From assembly GCA_016647705.1 (NCBI GenBank), contig CM028325.1, forward strand, positions 25,902,474 through 25,966,473: DNA of 64,000 bases, given 5' to 3'. The notes under the pieces were generated by a model. It was not told the origin of the DNA, did no database searches, and saw only the letters and a list, made by a program, of their open reading frames with translations. A program made the position numbers and the translations under genes. The DNA is from Eucommia ulmoides (Eukaryota; Streptophyta; Magnoliopsida; Garryales; Eucommiaceae). Shown here in pieces: positions 46,701 through 52,827 of the stretch; position 1 is the first letter of the stretch; each line of letters opens with the position of its first letter.

Positions 46701-46989
46701 AGTAGAAGGGTATTGGGGAACCAACTGGGATCTTCAAATGATGCGATTGGTAGAGATTTCTATTGATAGATTGAAAGCTAGAGGTTTAAAAGCACATATA
46801 TTGAACATTACACAACTTTCAGTGTATCGAAAAGAAGCACATGCTTCCATTTACAGAAAATATTGGCAGCCGCTTACCGAAGAGCAATTAAAGTATCCCA
46901 GTAGTTATGCGGACTGTATCCATTGGTGTCTTCCCGGAGTTCCCGATGTTTGGAATCAACTCCTCTACACATACATTTTCTACTTTTGA
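17359..46989 (+). CDS. TBL: TBL-family polysaccharide O-acetyltransferase (xylan-type), five exons
   Basis: Joining the five exons gives 1218 nt, 405 residues plus TGA, with all junction phases agreeing. TBL/PMR5 proteins are Golgi type II membrane enzymes that transfer acetyl groups to wall polysaccharides. Residues 1-12 are cytosolic, 13-32 form one hydrophobic anchor, and 33-57 are a polar stem. The PMR5N region holds [14 protein letters not shown] (59-72), with Cys59, Cys81, Cys90 and Cys110 and the WRWQPH motif. The PC-esterase domain follows with GDS at 133-135 (nucleophile Ser135) and DCIH at 381-384 (Asp381, His384) before [28 protein letters not shown] and NETKPI resemble the xylan acetyltransferase clade around ESK1/TBL29, TBL3 and TBL33; which member is not resolved. 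Family length is about 400-450 residues. A GTG-initiated extension to 17326 has no support; ATG 17359 leaves a short basic head before the anchor. Introns are 12127, 15837, 323 and 126 nt. Confidence 0.93.
17702..17768 (+). repeat. CT microsatellite with T and G runs at the 5' end of intron 1
   Basis: An imperfect (CT)n tract of about 48 bp begins within the donor hexamer. Runs of T and then about 9 G follow. The frames that read LSLSLSLS through it are artefacts. Confidence 0.9.
17769..18489. other. Intron 1, 5' segment, decayed repeats
   Basis: GATTAGCCCCTCAAATTTT with a following TTTCAATTTTTTCGATTTAGTCC is a common plant foldback-element motif. A partner-like block (AAACTTGAGGGGTAAATTATTGAC) lies near the far end of the intron (29750-29780). 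No gene is seen. Confidence 0.45.
18490..19400. repeat. Dispersed repeat family, copy A (intron 1)
   Basis: An AT-rich hAT-like block (18497-19075) starts CTTAGGCCATGTTTATCG and ends CTATCAAACAAGAGTCTTAG, roughly inverted copies. It is followed by a segment (19100-19400) with TTTTGACTCGAGCAAAA, TAATAGATTAAAACTCACC and GAATAATTTAGAATATC. The same order occurs at 39791-40540 in intron 2, so the two blocks form one repeat family, older than both introns' retroelements or mobilised together. Confidence 0.6.
19401..20738. other. Intron 1 AT-rich filler with TA microsatellite
   Basis: No gene or defined element. A (TA)n run occupies about 20309-20344. 20350-20520 repeats TTCATATAATTATATTT and GGGTTTGTGGGTGT in short tandem fashion. 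Confidence 0.6.
20739..21143 (-). repeat. Truncated 3' LTR of the intron-1 copia
   Basis: Matches the U3 part of the 5' LTR at 28770-29190: CTCAAGTTTTTCCTCCACAA, GTGGGTTACTTTGA and CATATAAATATACTAC are shared. The polypurine tract and the first about 45 bp of the LTR are missing at 21143. Everything past the CCGGATCC-like block is missing at the left end. Confidence 0.8.
21144..21445 (-). other. Copia 3' untranslated region
   Basis: Aligns in reverse with 53900-54138 plus 55566-55640 of the downstream copy (AACCTTCTCTAATGAAAGACTG, TCTTGAATTGTTCATCC). The downstream copy has a 1.4-kb solo LTR at the point corresponding to 21209-21213, so this copy shows the uninterrupted site. Confidence 0.8.
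21451..23601 (+). mobile_element. Solo LTR, SIRE/Maximus-like, nested in copia
   Basis: Starts TGTTGACCCAATAG and ends GGATCAACA, flanked by AAGAG on both sides (21446-21450 and 23602-23606). No internal retroelement sequence remains, so this is a 2151-bp solo LTR. CTCAGAGGGGGGGGGGTGAATTGGG just inside the left end, and repeated CGGTCGACTTACCAGTCGAC words near 22975-23155, are typical of SIRE/Maximus copia LTRs. A TATA-like CATTTATAGC lies near 22610. The sister copia copy has a single CTCTT at 53897-53901, i.e. the empty site. Confidence 0.85.
23602..24097 (-). pseudogene. Copia post-RNase H region (intron-1 copy)
   Basis: Reverse complement of the end of the polyprotein and the beginning of the 3' untranslated region, matching 53400-53900 of the downstream copy (GGGATATCTAGTCAGCTAGGTTGG, CCCATTCTCCTCGAT). 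Confidence 0.75.
24098..25085 (-). pseudogene. Copia reverse transcriptase C-terminal part and RNase H
   Basis: Read from 25085 leftward: integrase-RT linker ([25 protein letters not shown]), then directly [10 protein letters not shown]. About 0.7 kb encoding the N-terminal RT half, present in the downstream copy at about 51190-51850, is absent, and the two sides are joined in frame. After a frame break come [21 protein letters not shown] and [34 protein letters not shown] of RNase H. The element cannot encode a working RT. Confidence 0.88.
25086..26060 (-). pseudogene. Copia integrase remnant
   Basis: 25643-25356 encodes [22 protein letters not shown]...[11 protein letters not shown], covering two of the catalytic acidic positions of the integrase core. 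Neighbouring frames on either side continue the domain with stops ([22 protein letters not shown]), as do the pre-integrase GHVN-type pieces near 25700. Confidence 0.85.
26061..26748 (-). pseudogene. Copia gag C-terminus and protease (intron-1 copy)
   Basis: 26291-26067 encodes the protease approach ending [14 protein letters not shown]; the DTGA active site is changed to DTEA. Upstream (26640-26458) gag has [33 protein letters not shown] zinc-knuckle remnant lies between, near 26300. Confidence 0.82.
26749..27031 (+). mobile_element. Small solo LTR (TRIM-like) nested in copia gag
   Basis: 283 bp, begins TGTAGAAAACCCAGTGGGCC and ends GTGGGATTCAACA, flanked by AATTT on both sides (26744-26748, 27032-27036). 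The size, TG...CA ends and 5-bp duplication fit an LTR of a terminal-repeat retrotransposon in miniature. Internally GATGTGGGATT and AACGGATATC/AACAGATATC occur twice, suggesting an internal duplication. The sister copia copy has AAATT once at 49282-49286, the empty site. Orientation is assumed. Confidence 0.75.
27037..27963 (-). pseudogene. Copia gag N-terminus and leader (intron-1 copy)
   Basis: Matches the downstream copy at 48640-49280 in reverse, including the start region near 27310 and the leader with repeated GAACGTTCA/GTGAATGTT words (27390-27600). The first internal bases after the LTR read AATCTTAAAGCAGATT on the minus strand. Confidence 0.75.
27964..29198 (-). repeat. 5' LTR of the intron-1 copia
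   Basis: Read on the minus strand it begins TGCTAGAATTTTTTGC and ends TTATCACCAATA (terminal CA mutated to TA), 1235 bp. TATA is CTATAAATAGGAGAC near 28580. Compared with the downstream family members it holds an extra block (about 28352-28545). On the + strand that block reads CTTAAAGCAGATTT...AGTGATAATATTG, and it reappears in the opposite sense to LTR polarity inside the other copy at 52636-52827. Confidence 0.85.
29199..29826 (+). other. Intron 1, 3' end, with CTT, AC, TG and TA microsatellites
   Basis: A C-rich stretch (29199-29280) is followed by (CTT)n at 29292-29320, (AC)n at 29331-29344 and (TG)n(TA)n at 29427-29462. The acceptor is TTTTGACAAG|G at 29826 with a T-rich tract before it. 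Confidence 0.8.
29827..29998 (+). CDS. TBL: TBL exon 2 (GDS motif)
   Basis: Completes Arg114 and encodes residues 115-171, including [12 protein letters not shown] with catalytic Ser135. The donor is CCCTT|GTAAGT at 29999, a consensus site, ending in phase 0. SFKAL runs into EYNA of exon 3, the continuous FKALEYNA order of TBL proteins. Confidence 0.95.
29999..30333 (+). other. Intron 2, original 5' segment
   Basis: Unique AT-rich intron sequence before the gypsy insertion. GAATT at 30329-30333 directly precedes the LTR and is a candidate target-site copy. Confidence 0.6.
30334..31095 (-). repeat. 3' LTR of the intron-2 gypsy
   Basis: On the + strand it begins TGTTGGTGTATAAAAATAG and ends CCGAAAATACCCTCA, aligning throughout with 38970-39766. 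Shared landmarks are AAAATAAGAGCTTAGAGAGAAAATGTAC and CCGATAATCCAGGGCGTTTAG. Confidence 0.9.
31200..31570. repeat. About 115-bp tandem repeat in the gypsy 3' region
   Basis: Three units (about 31207-31334, 31335-31453, 31454-31566) share CACTTTTCCCACAGTTGACTTT, TTGAAATAGGCCCCCAT and TAGTACGACAGGGCAACC. More diverged pieces recur at 31970-32060 and 32120-32190. A T-run lies at 31229-31248. This parallels the 93-bp array in the left-edge gypsy element. Confidence 0.8.
31571..33300. other. Gypsy 3' noncoding region
   Basis: No pol homology. Short + strand frames (31604-31789, 32185-32451) could be remains of an antisense ORF but show no recognisable features. 33100-33220 has a short duplication around GAGTATCGAGAGGCCGTTTTTGGAGA. 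Confidence 0.5.
33310..34330 (-). pseudogene. Gypsy integrase remnant
   Basis: Reading leftward: a zinc-binding HHCC-like block ([10 protein letters not shown]...KKCDKCQ), [12 protein letters not shown] of the core, [11 protein letters not shown], then RLDLLEE-type helices. The end is a GPY/F-like module [23 protein letters not shown] with a terminal HLKRYF. Blocks lie in different frames with stops between them. Confidence 0.85.
34401..36215 (-). pseudogene. Gypsy reverse transcriptase and RNase H remnant
   Basis: Start of RT near 36215 ([41 protein letters not shown]). [20 protein letters not shown] leads to the active-site block YINDM at about 35770, where the usual YVDDM has lost its first aspartate. 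35471-35163 covers the connection and first RNase H part (VYYSSRVL). 34775-34401 covers [13 protein letters not shown]...[17 protein letters not shown] of the plant-type RNase H end. Several stops and shifts separate the blocks. Confidence 0.88.
36705..37070 (-). pseudogene. Gypsy aspartic protease remnant
   Basis: A continuous frame of 121 codons contains [11 protein letters not shown] and [14 protein letters not shown]. Position 36705-37070 between gag and RT fits. The active site of this lineage is normally D-G-G-S-S or DSGSS; here DGGSLAD is present. The end runs into [16 protein letters not shown], usual for this protease family. Confidence 0.85.
37500..38480 (-). pseudogene. Gypsy gag remnant
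   Basis: From about 38480 leftward: [15 protein letters not shown], then [16 protein letters not shown] (gag core, near 38030), [24 protein letters not shown], and [13 protein letters not shown] before a basic tail near 37650. Shifts and stops break it into several pieces. Confidence 0.75.
38945..38969 (-). other. Gypsy primer-binding site region
   Basis: Directly inside the right LTR the minus strand reads ATTTGGCTCTATTTGTGGGA, a mutated form of the TTGGCGCC...TGTGGGA sequence found at this place in plant Tat elements. It fixes the transcription direction as leftward. Confidence 0.7.
38970..39766 (-). repeat. 5' LTR of the intron-2 gypsy
   Basis: Partner of 30334-31095. Small insertions make it 35 bp longer (797 against 762 bp), for instance a duplicated GGGCTTGGGCTT near 39400. 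The divergence between the LTRs is clearly visible, so the insertion is not recent. Confidence 0.9.
39791..40540. repeat. Dispersed repeat family, copy B (intron 2)
   Basis: Starts CTTAGGTTTCATTTGATAATG and later restarts as ACCATGTTTGATAACGC. It continues to TATTTTTACTCGAGCAAAA, TAATAGATTGAGACTCACC and GAACAATTTAGAATATC. Same order as copy A in intron 1. Confidence 0.6.
40541..41637. other. Intron 2 AT-rich filler
   Basis: No gene or element boundary is supported. A short (CCG/CCA)n-like run lies at 40680-40730. Confidence 0.6.
41638..41987. repeat. Tandem duplication, about 195-bp period
   Basis: Two copies (from about 41638 and 41834) share TTCAAGAGACAACAATAGATAAGGTG, CAAAATCCAAATTT and GTGTACTCACTGATCAGATCA-type sequence. 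Confidence 0.75.
42480..42700. repeat. GA-rich microsatellite region
   Basis: (GA)n runs at about 42486-42514 and again near 42660-42700. Short frames through it have low complexity on both strands. Confidence 0.8.
42752..43099. repeat. Tandem duplication, about 188-bp period
   Basis: Copies at about 42752-42913 and 42939-43099 share CTGTCAATTAATTCTTCTC, ACTTGGGTCATAAATCTTTC and CATTAATGTTTTCCTTATC with few differences, so the duplication is fairly young relative to its surroundings. Confidence 0.85.
43100..44277. other. Intron 2 sequence, no assigned function
   Basis: 43198-43509 on the minus strand is an open but low-complexity S/H/P-rich frame without recognisable domain. (AAT)n occupies about 43719-43756. 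Confidence 0.5.
44278..44420. repeat. About 50-bp tandem repeat
   Basis: Three units share CCACCCTGCAGGACTTGTCTGACAGGTAACAACATATAT. They may belong to the U3 of an old LTR; no ends are visible. Confidence 0.75.
44923..45111 (+). mobile_element. tRNA-derived SINE
   Basis: About 189 bp between perfect AAGCTTGTAA duplications (44913-44922 and 45112-45121). The head has a box A-like GTAGCTCAAGTAGAAAGACAC and a box B-like AAGGTCAAGAATTCTAGCC. The tail ends in an A-run (about 45095-45109). These are the hallmarks of a plant SINE copied by LINE machinery. Confidence 0.82.
45385..45592 (-). mobile_element. tRNA-derived SINE, minus strand
   Basis: 208 bp between perfect 14-bp duplications AATATCTAATTATC (45371-45384 and 45593-45606). 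On the minus strand it starts CCACTGAGCGCGTAAATCAACTGGTGAG (box A-like) and has CTTGGTTCGTGACTTTGG (box B-like). It ends in a 24-nt poly(A), seen as a T-run on the + strand. It lies 230 bp before exon 3. Confidence 0.88.
45607..45835 (+). other. Intron 2, 3' end
   Basis: AT-rich, ending in the acceptor AATACCAG|GAA at 45835. The polypyrimidine tract is poor (TTCAATGCCTTCAATTTAATGG). Confidence 0.7.
45836..46032 (+). CDS. TBL: TBL exon 3
   Basis: Encodes residues 172-236 and two bases of Leu237: [33 protein letters not shown] and NSYAWWRMF. These are conserved central blocks of the PC-esterase domain. The donor is AGATCTT|GTAAGT at 46033. Confidence 0.95.
46068..46297. mobile_element. Mutator-like foldback MITE in intron 3
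   Basis: 230 bp, both ends GGGTTAATTACACTTTATCC in inverted orientation, with complementarity continuing for about 100 bp on each side. It is flanked by the 9-bp duplication TTAATTTTA (46059-46067 and 46298-46306). A 9-bp duplication points to the Mutator superfamily. Removing it and one duplication leaves an intron of 84 nt. Confidence 0.9.
46356..46514 (+). CDS. TBL: TBL exon 4
   Basis: Too short and phase-split to show as a long open frame by itself. Encodes the rest of Leu237 and residues 238-289, [15 protein letters not shown]...[11 protein letters not shown], plus two bases of Arg290. Acceptor GATCAG|A at 46355 and donor AATAG|GTAATA at 46515. The WGSFE and SP(I/T)H words are standard for the family. 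Confidence 0.93.
46641..46989 (+). CDS. TBL: TBL exon 5 (DxxH motif, stop)
   Basis: Follows a 126-nt intron with acceptor TCTGTTGCAG|A at 46640. Encodes residues 291-405: [35 protein letters not shown], then [15 protein letters not shown] and a short hydrophobic tail YTYIFYF before TGA (46987-46989). Confidence 0.96.
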
Positions 46990-47545
46990 ATTCATGCATA
47001 CTTTATTTAGGATAAAAGACACTTTACTCCCTATGGTTTATCGAAAGTGCAATTGCTAGTTATTTTTTTATCGAACTTGACAATGTTGGACAAAATAATC
47101 TTTGGGCTATTTAATTAGAGCCTAATCATTTATTTGACCCAGTGGTTTGTTGGAGTTTGTGAATATGTTAATGCTTTCTTCTGATCATACGAATGTGATA
47201 TATTTATTTGTCAAAAATAATTAAAAAGTGAATGAAAAATTAACATTCAAAGTACCCACCTAAAACTTTTGATTGATGGGTTTTGAAGGTTTGTCACACA
47301 TCGAAAATGGAACTATTTGAAACAAAATTTATAAGAGTTGAAGTTGACCTTGAAGAATAAGTTATACGGCACTCAACTTTGTGTGGATGGAAAGAATGAT
47401 CCTAATGTTCAATGAAACTACAATTGTGTGCATGAGACGTTGTTCATGTGTGTCTTTTTATATTCGTAACTTACATAAGTGACAAGTTAATTAATTTGAT
47501 TATTGGTGTTTATGTAAAAATTAATAAGTTATAGATTCTATGTTA
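46990..47545 (+). other. TBL 3' flank
   Basis: Presumed 3' untranslated region and short intergenic DNA, with no strong AATAAA near the stop codon. 47016-47060 (AAAAGACACTTTACTCCCTATGG) resembles an end of another foldback element. TGTTA (47541-47545) is the target-site copy of the copia element. Confidence 0.6.
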
Positions 47546-48625
47546 TGTTAGAATTTTTGGTTATGATTAATTAAAGTGAGACCCATTAATTAAATTAATC
47601 GGGTTATTATTCCGTTGCGTTCCTCGTCGTTTGAGAATCAACGTAGTATATTTATATACTAAAAATAATTAAATTTTGAATGAGATTTTAATTCTCAAAG
47701 AAACCTATTTAAGATTGATTGAAGATTGAATGTATTATCTCACATTGCTTGGAAGGGGATAAGTTATCCCACATTGCTTGGAAAGAAAAAACTTAAGTTA
47801 TAAGGGTAGTTATCTCACATTGGTTGTAGAGAAGAAACTTAAGATTGTATCAACTTATAAATTGAAGACGAAGGCAAGCCACTAACAATCAAACCTTCAA
47901 ACTCAAATTGGGTCGGGTTGACTTTGGGTTGGGACAAATCCATCCATAATTGGATTTGGTTTGGACCGGATCCGAGTTGGGTTGGATTTTGACCCGCCAA
48001 ATTAGTTTAAATTTAATTAGTGGCAGTTAAGCAGTTAATTAATTATTTAATCATTAATTTTGAATTAGCACCAATGAACAGACATGAAGATTCATTAGGT
48101 GACTATTTGTGTTAACGTTAACGCGAACAGGTGCCTTTCCAAAGTTGGTGACGATTTGTGTTAATGTTAACGTGAACAAATGTATTTCCAAAATTATATC
48201 CATTCAATGATGGCTTTTGGTCTTCTATAAATAGGAGACTTGTCATTCATTTTATTTCGTCTCATACACAACATTCTACTTTGTTCTTCTTTGTTTCTGT
48301 TACATTAATGTTAACACATTCTGCTATTATTCTTTTGTTTCTATTACATTAACATTAACACATTCTGCTGTTATTCTTCTTTATTTCTATTACGTTAACG
48401 TTAACACATTTTATCTCTATTATTTTTTAACTTTCTGTTACATTAACGTTAACATCACGGTTTTTATTTAATATACACTTAATTTGCTTCACAGAATTTT
48501 CATGATTTGTTTTTAATGTCCTTACATGATTAATTAATATTCACATTAATATTATTTAATAATTATTAGTTTTATTTCATTATTATTTATTTATTTATCT
48601 TGAAATTTCGGCATTTACACCAACA
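47546..48625 (+). repeat. 5' LTR of the downstream copia
   Basis: Begins TGTTAGAATTTTTGG, ends TTTACACCAACA, 1080 bp. TATA is TTCTATAAATAGGAGAC (about 48224). U3 has two 52-bp repeats (48100-48200) with GTTAACGTTAACG. After the TATA box, four to five about 50-bp units contain TTTCTGTTACGTTAACGTTAACACATT (48290-48460). Confidence 0.92.
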
Positions 48626-48641
48626 ATCTTAAAGCAAATTC
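48626..48641 (+). other. Copia primer-binding region (atypical)
   Basis: First internal bases are ATCTTAAAGCAAATTC, also seen as ATCTTAAAGCAGATT in the intron-1 copy and at 52634. This is not the TGGTATCAGAGC initiator-methionine site used by most plant copia elements. Confidence 0.5.
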
Positions 48642-48879
48642 ACTTTTATTCTGAAATTTTAAGATAAATAAGTAAATGTTCATGTATTAAATATATCGTG
48701 TAAACATTTACGTACAGAACTGTTGTGTGAATATTAACGCTCTGAATTGATTCCTAATTCTTGTGTGAACGTTTACTTCCAGTTTCTGGTTAGTGAAACA
48801 TTTGATATCTTAGTTTGTGCTTTGGTTGTAAAATTTTCTTAGTATACATTTGTTAAAATTTTAGACATACTACTCTGTA

Positions 48880-49671
48880 ATGGTAAGTGAAAACACTACG
48901 CCAATTGAGACGTCTAAAGTGACGTCTCCTGTGACTCAAACCATTATCATTATGGTGCCTACTCCATTGTCTAAGGCTGAAAAACCTGACAAGTATGATG
49001 GGAGCAACTTTAAAAGGTGTCAACAAAAGATGATGTTCTACCTTACGACTTTGAGATTGGTTCGGTTTCTCTAAGAAGATGCTCCAGTTATGACTGAGAA
49101 TGCCGATGATCATACAAAGGCTGTGGTAAAAGCATGGAAAGATTCTGACTATCTGTGTCAGAACTATATCTTCAATGCTTTCAGCAACTCTCTGTATAAA
49201 ATATATGGAGGGATTTCAACCATTAAAGAATTATGGGAATCCTTGGATAAAAAATATAAAACAGAGGACGCCGACTTAAAGAAATTTATAGTTGGAAAGT
49301 TCCTTGATTATGTAATGGTGGATTCCAAATTTGTTGTCAATCAAGCCGAAGATCTTCAAGTCATTATACATGACATTCTCGCTGAGGAAATGTCATTAAG
49401 TGAATAATTTCAAGTAGCTTCTATTATTGAGAAGTTACCACCGACCTAGAGTGATTTCAAAAATTATCTCAAGTATAAACGCAAAGAGATGAACGTTGAA
49501 GATCTGATTGTGAGGCTTAGAATTGAAGAAAAGCATCAGTTTGTTGAGAATCTTGATAGTCGTTATTCCATGAACTCAAAGGCAAATGTTGTGGAGGTTC
49601 ACAAGACCAATAAGAAATAAAAATTTCATAACCTTGGAACGAATCAAAGCTTTGGTCCCACAAGAAAGAAA
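48880..49671 (+). pseudogene. Copia gag remnant
   Basis: Starts at ATG 48880 and shows KPDKYDGSNFKRCQQKMMFYLTTL, ELWESLDKKYKTEDADLKKF and SIIEKLPPT, the UBN2-type gag of plant copia elements. In-frame stops occur at about 49072, 49405, 49447 and 49617. Otherwise the frames agree, so decay is by point mutation. Confidence 0.9.
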
Positions 49672-50148
49672 ATGAAGAAATTCAAAAGAGACTGCTTCTC
49701 GTGTGGAAAGGCTGGACACCGTGCAAGTGAATGCCGAGTTAAATGTAATGTAAAGAGGTATACACATCAAGCTAATGTAACTGAAGTCGAGCATCTTACT
49801 TTGGATGTTTCTGAAATGAACCTTTCAGTAGTAGTGTCTGAAGTCAACCTAGTTAGCAACTCGAAAGAATGGTACATGGACACTAGGGCTACATGCCATA
49901 TCTGCTCAGATAAGAGAATGTTCATCACCTATCAACCAGTGGATCAAAATGAACAACTCTATATGGGAAACTCCTCGACTTCTAAAGTTGAAGGACATAG
50001 AAGTATTGTGCTGAAAATGACTTCTGGAAAAGAACTTACTCTCAATGATGTGCTTTATGTGCTGGACATTTGCAAGAATCTAGTTTTCGGATCTTTGATG
50101 AGTAAGAAGGGATTTCGAATGGTATTTGTGTCTGAAAAGGTCGAATAA
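49672..50148 (+). pseudogene. Copia zinc knuckle and protease
   Basis: CFSCGKAGHRASEC (49693-49734) is a CX2CX4HX4C knuckle. The protease follows with WYMDTRATCHI (near 49870); the active site DTGA is changed to DTRA, so it would be inactive. The frame ends at 50148 with the pre-integrase segment disrupted. Confidence 0.92.
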
Positions 50149-50159
50149 CCAAAAGTAGA

Positions 50160-50960
50160 GTGTATGTGGGAAGGGGCTACATGAATGAAAGCCTCTTCAA
50201 ATTGAATGTAATGACTGTGATTCCAAAAGCTAATAAAACTACATCTTCTGTTTATATGATTGAGTCAATTGATGTTCGGCATGCTAGATTAGGACATGTT
50301 AATTGTGATTCTTTACGTAAGTTGATTAGTTTAGATTTATTGCTAAAATGCAAAATTGGTTCAAATTTTAAATGTAAGACTCGTGTGGAGTCCAAATTGA
50401 CTCGAACTTCTTTTCAATCGATCGAAAGAAGTACTAAACCTCTGGAGTTAATTCACACTGATATTTGTGATTTAAAATTTTTACAAACTAGAGATGGTAA
50501 AAAGTATTTTATTACTTTTATTAATGATTGCACAAGATACTATTATGTTTATCTTCTAAGGAGTACAGATGAAGCCTTGGAAAAGTTTATGCAATATAAG
50601 AACGAAGTTGAGAATCAACTTAGTAAAAAGATTAAAGTTCTTCGAAGTGATAGAGGTGGTGAATATGAATAACCGTTTTTGAAATTATGTGCTCAACACG
50701 GAATAATTAATCAAACAACTGCACCTTATTCATCTCAACAAAATGGAGTAGCTGAAAGGAATAATAGAACTTTAAAAGAAATGATGAATACTATGTTGAT
50801 AAGTTCTGGACTAACCCAGAACATGTGGAGGGAAGCATTGCTTACCGCCAATTATGTTCTTAACAAGTTGCCACATAAGATATTCGATAAAACTCCATAT
50901 GAAATGTGCAGAGATAAGACTCCTACTTATAAATTCTTGAAAGTGTAGAGGTGTCATGTT
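50160..50960 (+). pseudogene. Copia integrase
   Basis: HARLGHVNCDSL (zinc-binding side), ELIHTDICDLKF (first acidic residue), VLRSDRGGEYE (second), a stop at 50670, then YSSQQNGVAERNNRTLKEMMNTML with the final acidic position in the AERNN helix. Only one stop and one later break interrupt the core. Confidence 0.92.
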
Positions 50961-52353
50961 AAGGTGCCGGTTCCTATTCCCAAAAGAACTAAAATAGGAC
51001 CTAAAACAATTGATTGCATATTTATTGGGTATACCTAAAACAGTAGTGCTTATTGATTTTTAGTTCACAAGTCTGAGATTGAAGATGTATATGAGAATAC
51101 AATAATGGAATCTAGAAATTCATTCTTTGATGAGGATATATTTCCTTGTAAGACTTTTTGAGAGTCTGATTCTTTAAAAAAAATGCTTGATACTACGATA
51201 GGTGAGGTCCAAAATGAAATATCTTTGGAAGATAATGAATCTAGACATAGTAAGAGGGCTAAGACAACAAAGTCATTTGGTCCTGACTTTCTTACCTATA
51301 TGGTAGAAGGTGATCCTAAGAGTTTTAAGGAGGTAATGTCAACTCCTGAAGCACTATTTTGGAAAGAAACTTTAAACAATGAAATATAATCTATCTTGCA
51401 AAACCAAACATGGGAACTAGTGGATCTTCCATCGGGTTCCAAACCTCTTGGGTGTAAATAGATCTTCAAAAAGAAGATGAAAGCAGATGGATCAATTGAT
51501 AAATATAAAGCTAGACTTGTAGCTAAAGGTTACAAGCAAAGAGAAGGTGTTGATTACTTTGACACGTACTCACCGGTTACTAGGATAACATCCATTAGAA
51601 TGTTGATAGTCATAGCAGCTATACATAATCTTGAAATATATTAAATGGATGTTAAGACAGCTTTCCTAAATGGTGAACTAGATGAGAAAATCTACATAGA
51701 ACAACCAAAAAGGTTTGTCGTTTATGGCAAATAGAACAAAGTTTGTAAACTTGTTAAGTCTTTATATGGACTTAAACAAGCACTAAAACAGTGGCATGAG
51801 AAATTTTACAAAGTTATGATGTCAAATAGATTTAAAATCAATTAATGTGACAAATGTGTCTACAATAAACATAATGAATCTGAATATGTCATTGTATGCC
51901 TTTATGTAGATGACATGCTAATTATTGATAGTAACAATGACATCATTAAATCTAACAAAAGGATTTTAACTAGTAAGTTCGATATAAAAGATTTAGGTGT
52001 TGCTGATGTAATTCTAGGAATTAAAATTTCTAGATCTATTGAAGGACTAATATTATCGCAATCTCATTATATTGAAAAAATACTTGAGAAATTCAACAAG
52101 TATGATACTAGTCTAGCTAAAACACCTATTGATGTGAATTGTCATCTGACTATGAATACTGGTGAAAGTATTTCTCAGTTAGAATATACTCGGATAACAG
52201 ACAGTCTAATGTACTTAATGAATTGTACTAGACCTGATATTACATACATGGTAAGCAGACTAAGTAGATATACTAGCAACCCAGAACAAGGACACTGGAA
52301 TACGATAGTCAGGGTACTTAGATATTTAAGGTATACCCTAAACTATAGATTGA
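50961..52353 (+). pseudogene. Copia reverse transcriptase, first copy
   Basis: AKGYKQREGVDYFDTYSPVTR, MDVKTAFLNGELDEKIYIEQP, SLYGLKQALKQW and CLYVDDM (about 51900-51918) are all visible, with scattered stops. The frame from 51915 carries ILGIKISRS and [20 protein letters not shown]. At about 52353 the coding sequence breaks off into LTR sequence. Confidence 0.9.
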
Positions 52354-52827
52354 TGTTATGTTAACGTTAACACATTTTGTTGTTGTTCTTATTTATTTCT
52401 GTTACGTTAACATTAATATATTTTATCTCTGCTATTTTTTAACTTTCTGTTACATTAATGTTAACGTTATGTTTCTGATTTAGTATACATTTAATTTGCC
52501 TCACAGAAATTTCATGATTTGTTTTTAATGTCCTTACATGATTAATTAATATTCATATTAATATTGTTTAATAATTATTAGTTTTATTTCATTGTTATTT
52601 ATTTATCTTGAAATTTCGGCATTTACACCAACAATCTTAAAGCAGATTAATTCCCCCACACTAGTGCTAATGGTTGAATGGACGTCTACCTCCCAGGGTA
52701 CAGTGATATTCAAGTTTTTGGTATAAGCACTTGAAACCAAAAACTTTGGTGAACTAGACAAGTGCTTGAACTCTCACAAAACTCTAAATGTTTTGTGCTT
52801 TTGTGGGGGTTATGAAGTGATAATGTT
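52354..52827 (+). mobile_element. LTR/leader insert within copia pol
   Basis: 52354-52633 equals the last about 280 bp of a family LTR (GTTAACGTTAACACATTTTG to TTTACACCAACA). Then come ATCTTAAAGCAGATT and about 185 bp matching the + strand at 28358-28545, i.e. inverted relative to LTR polarity. The coding sequence resumes at 52828 with a repeat of 51999 onward. Confidence 0.88.
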
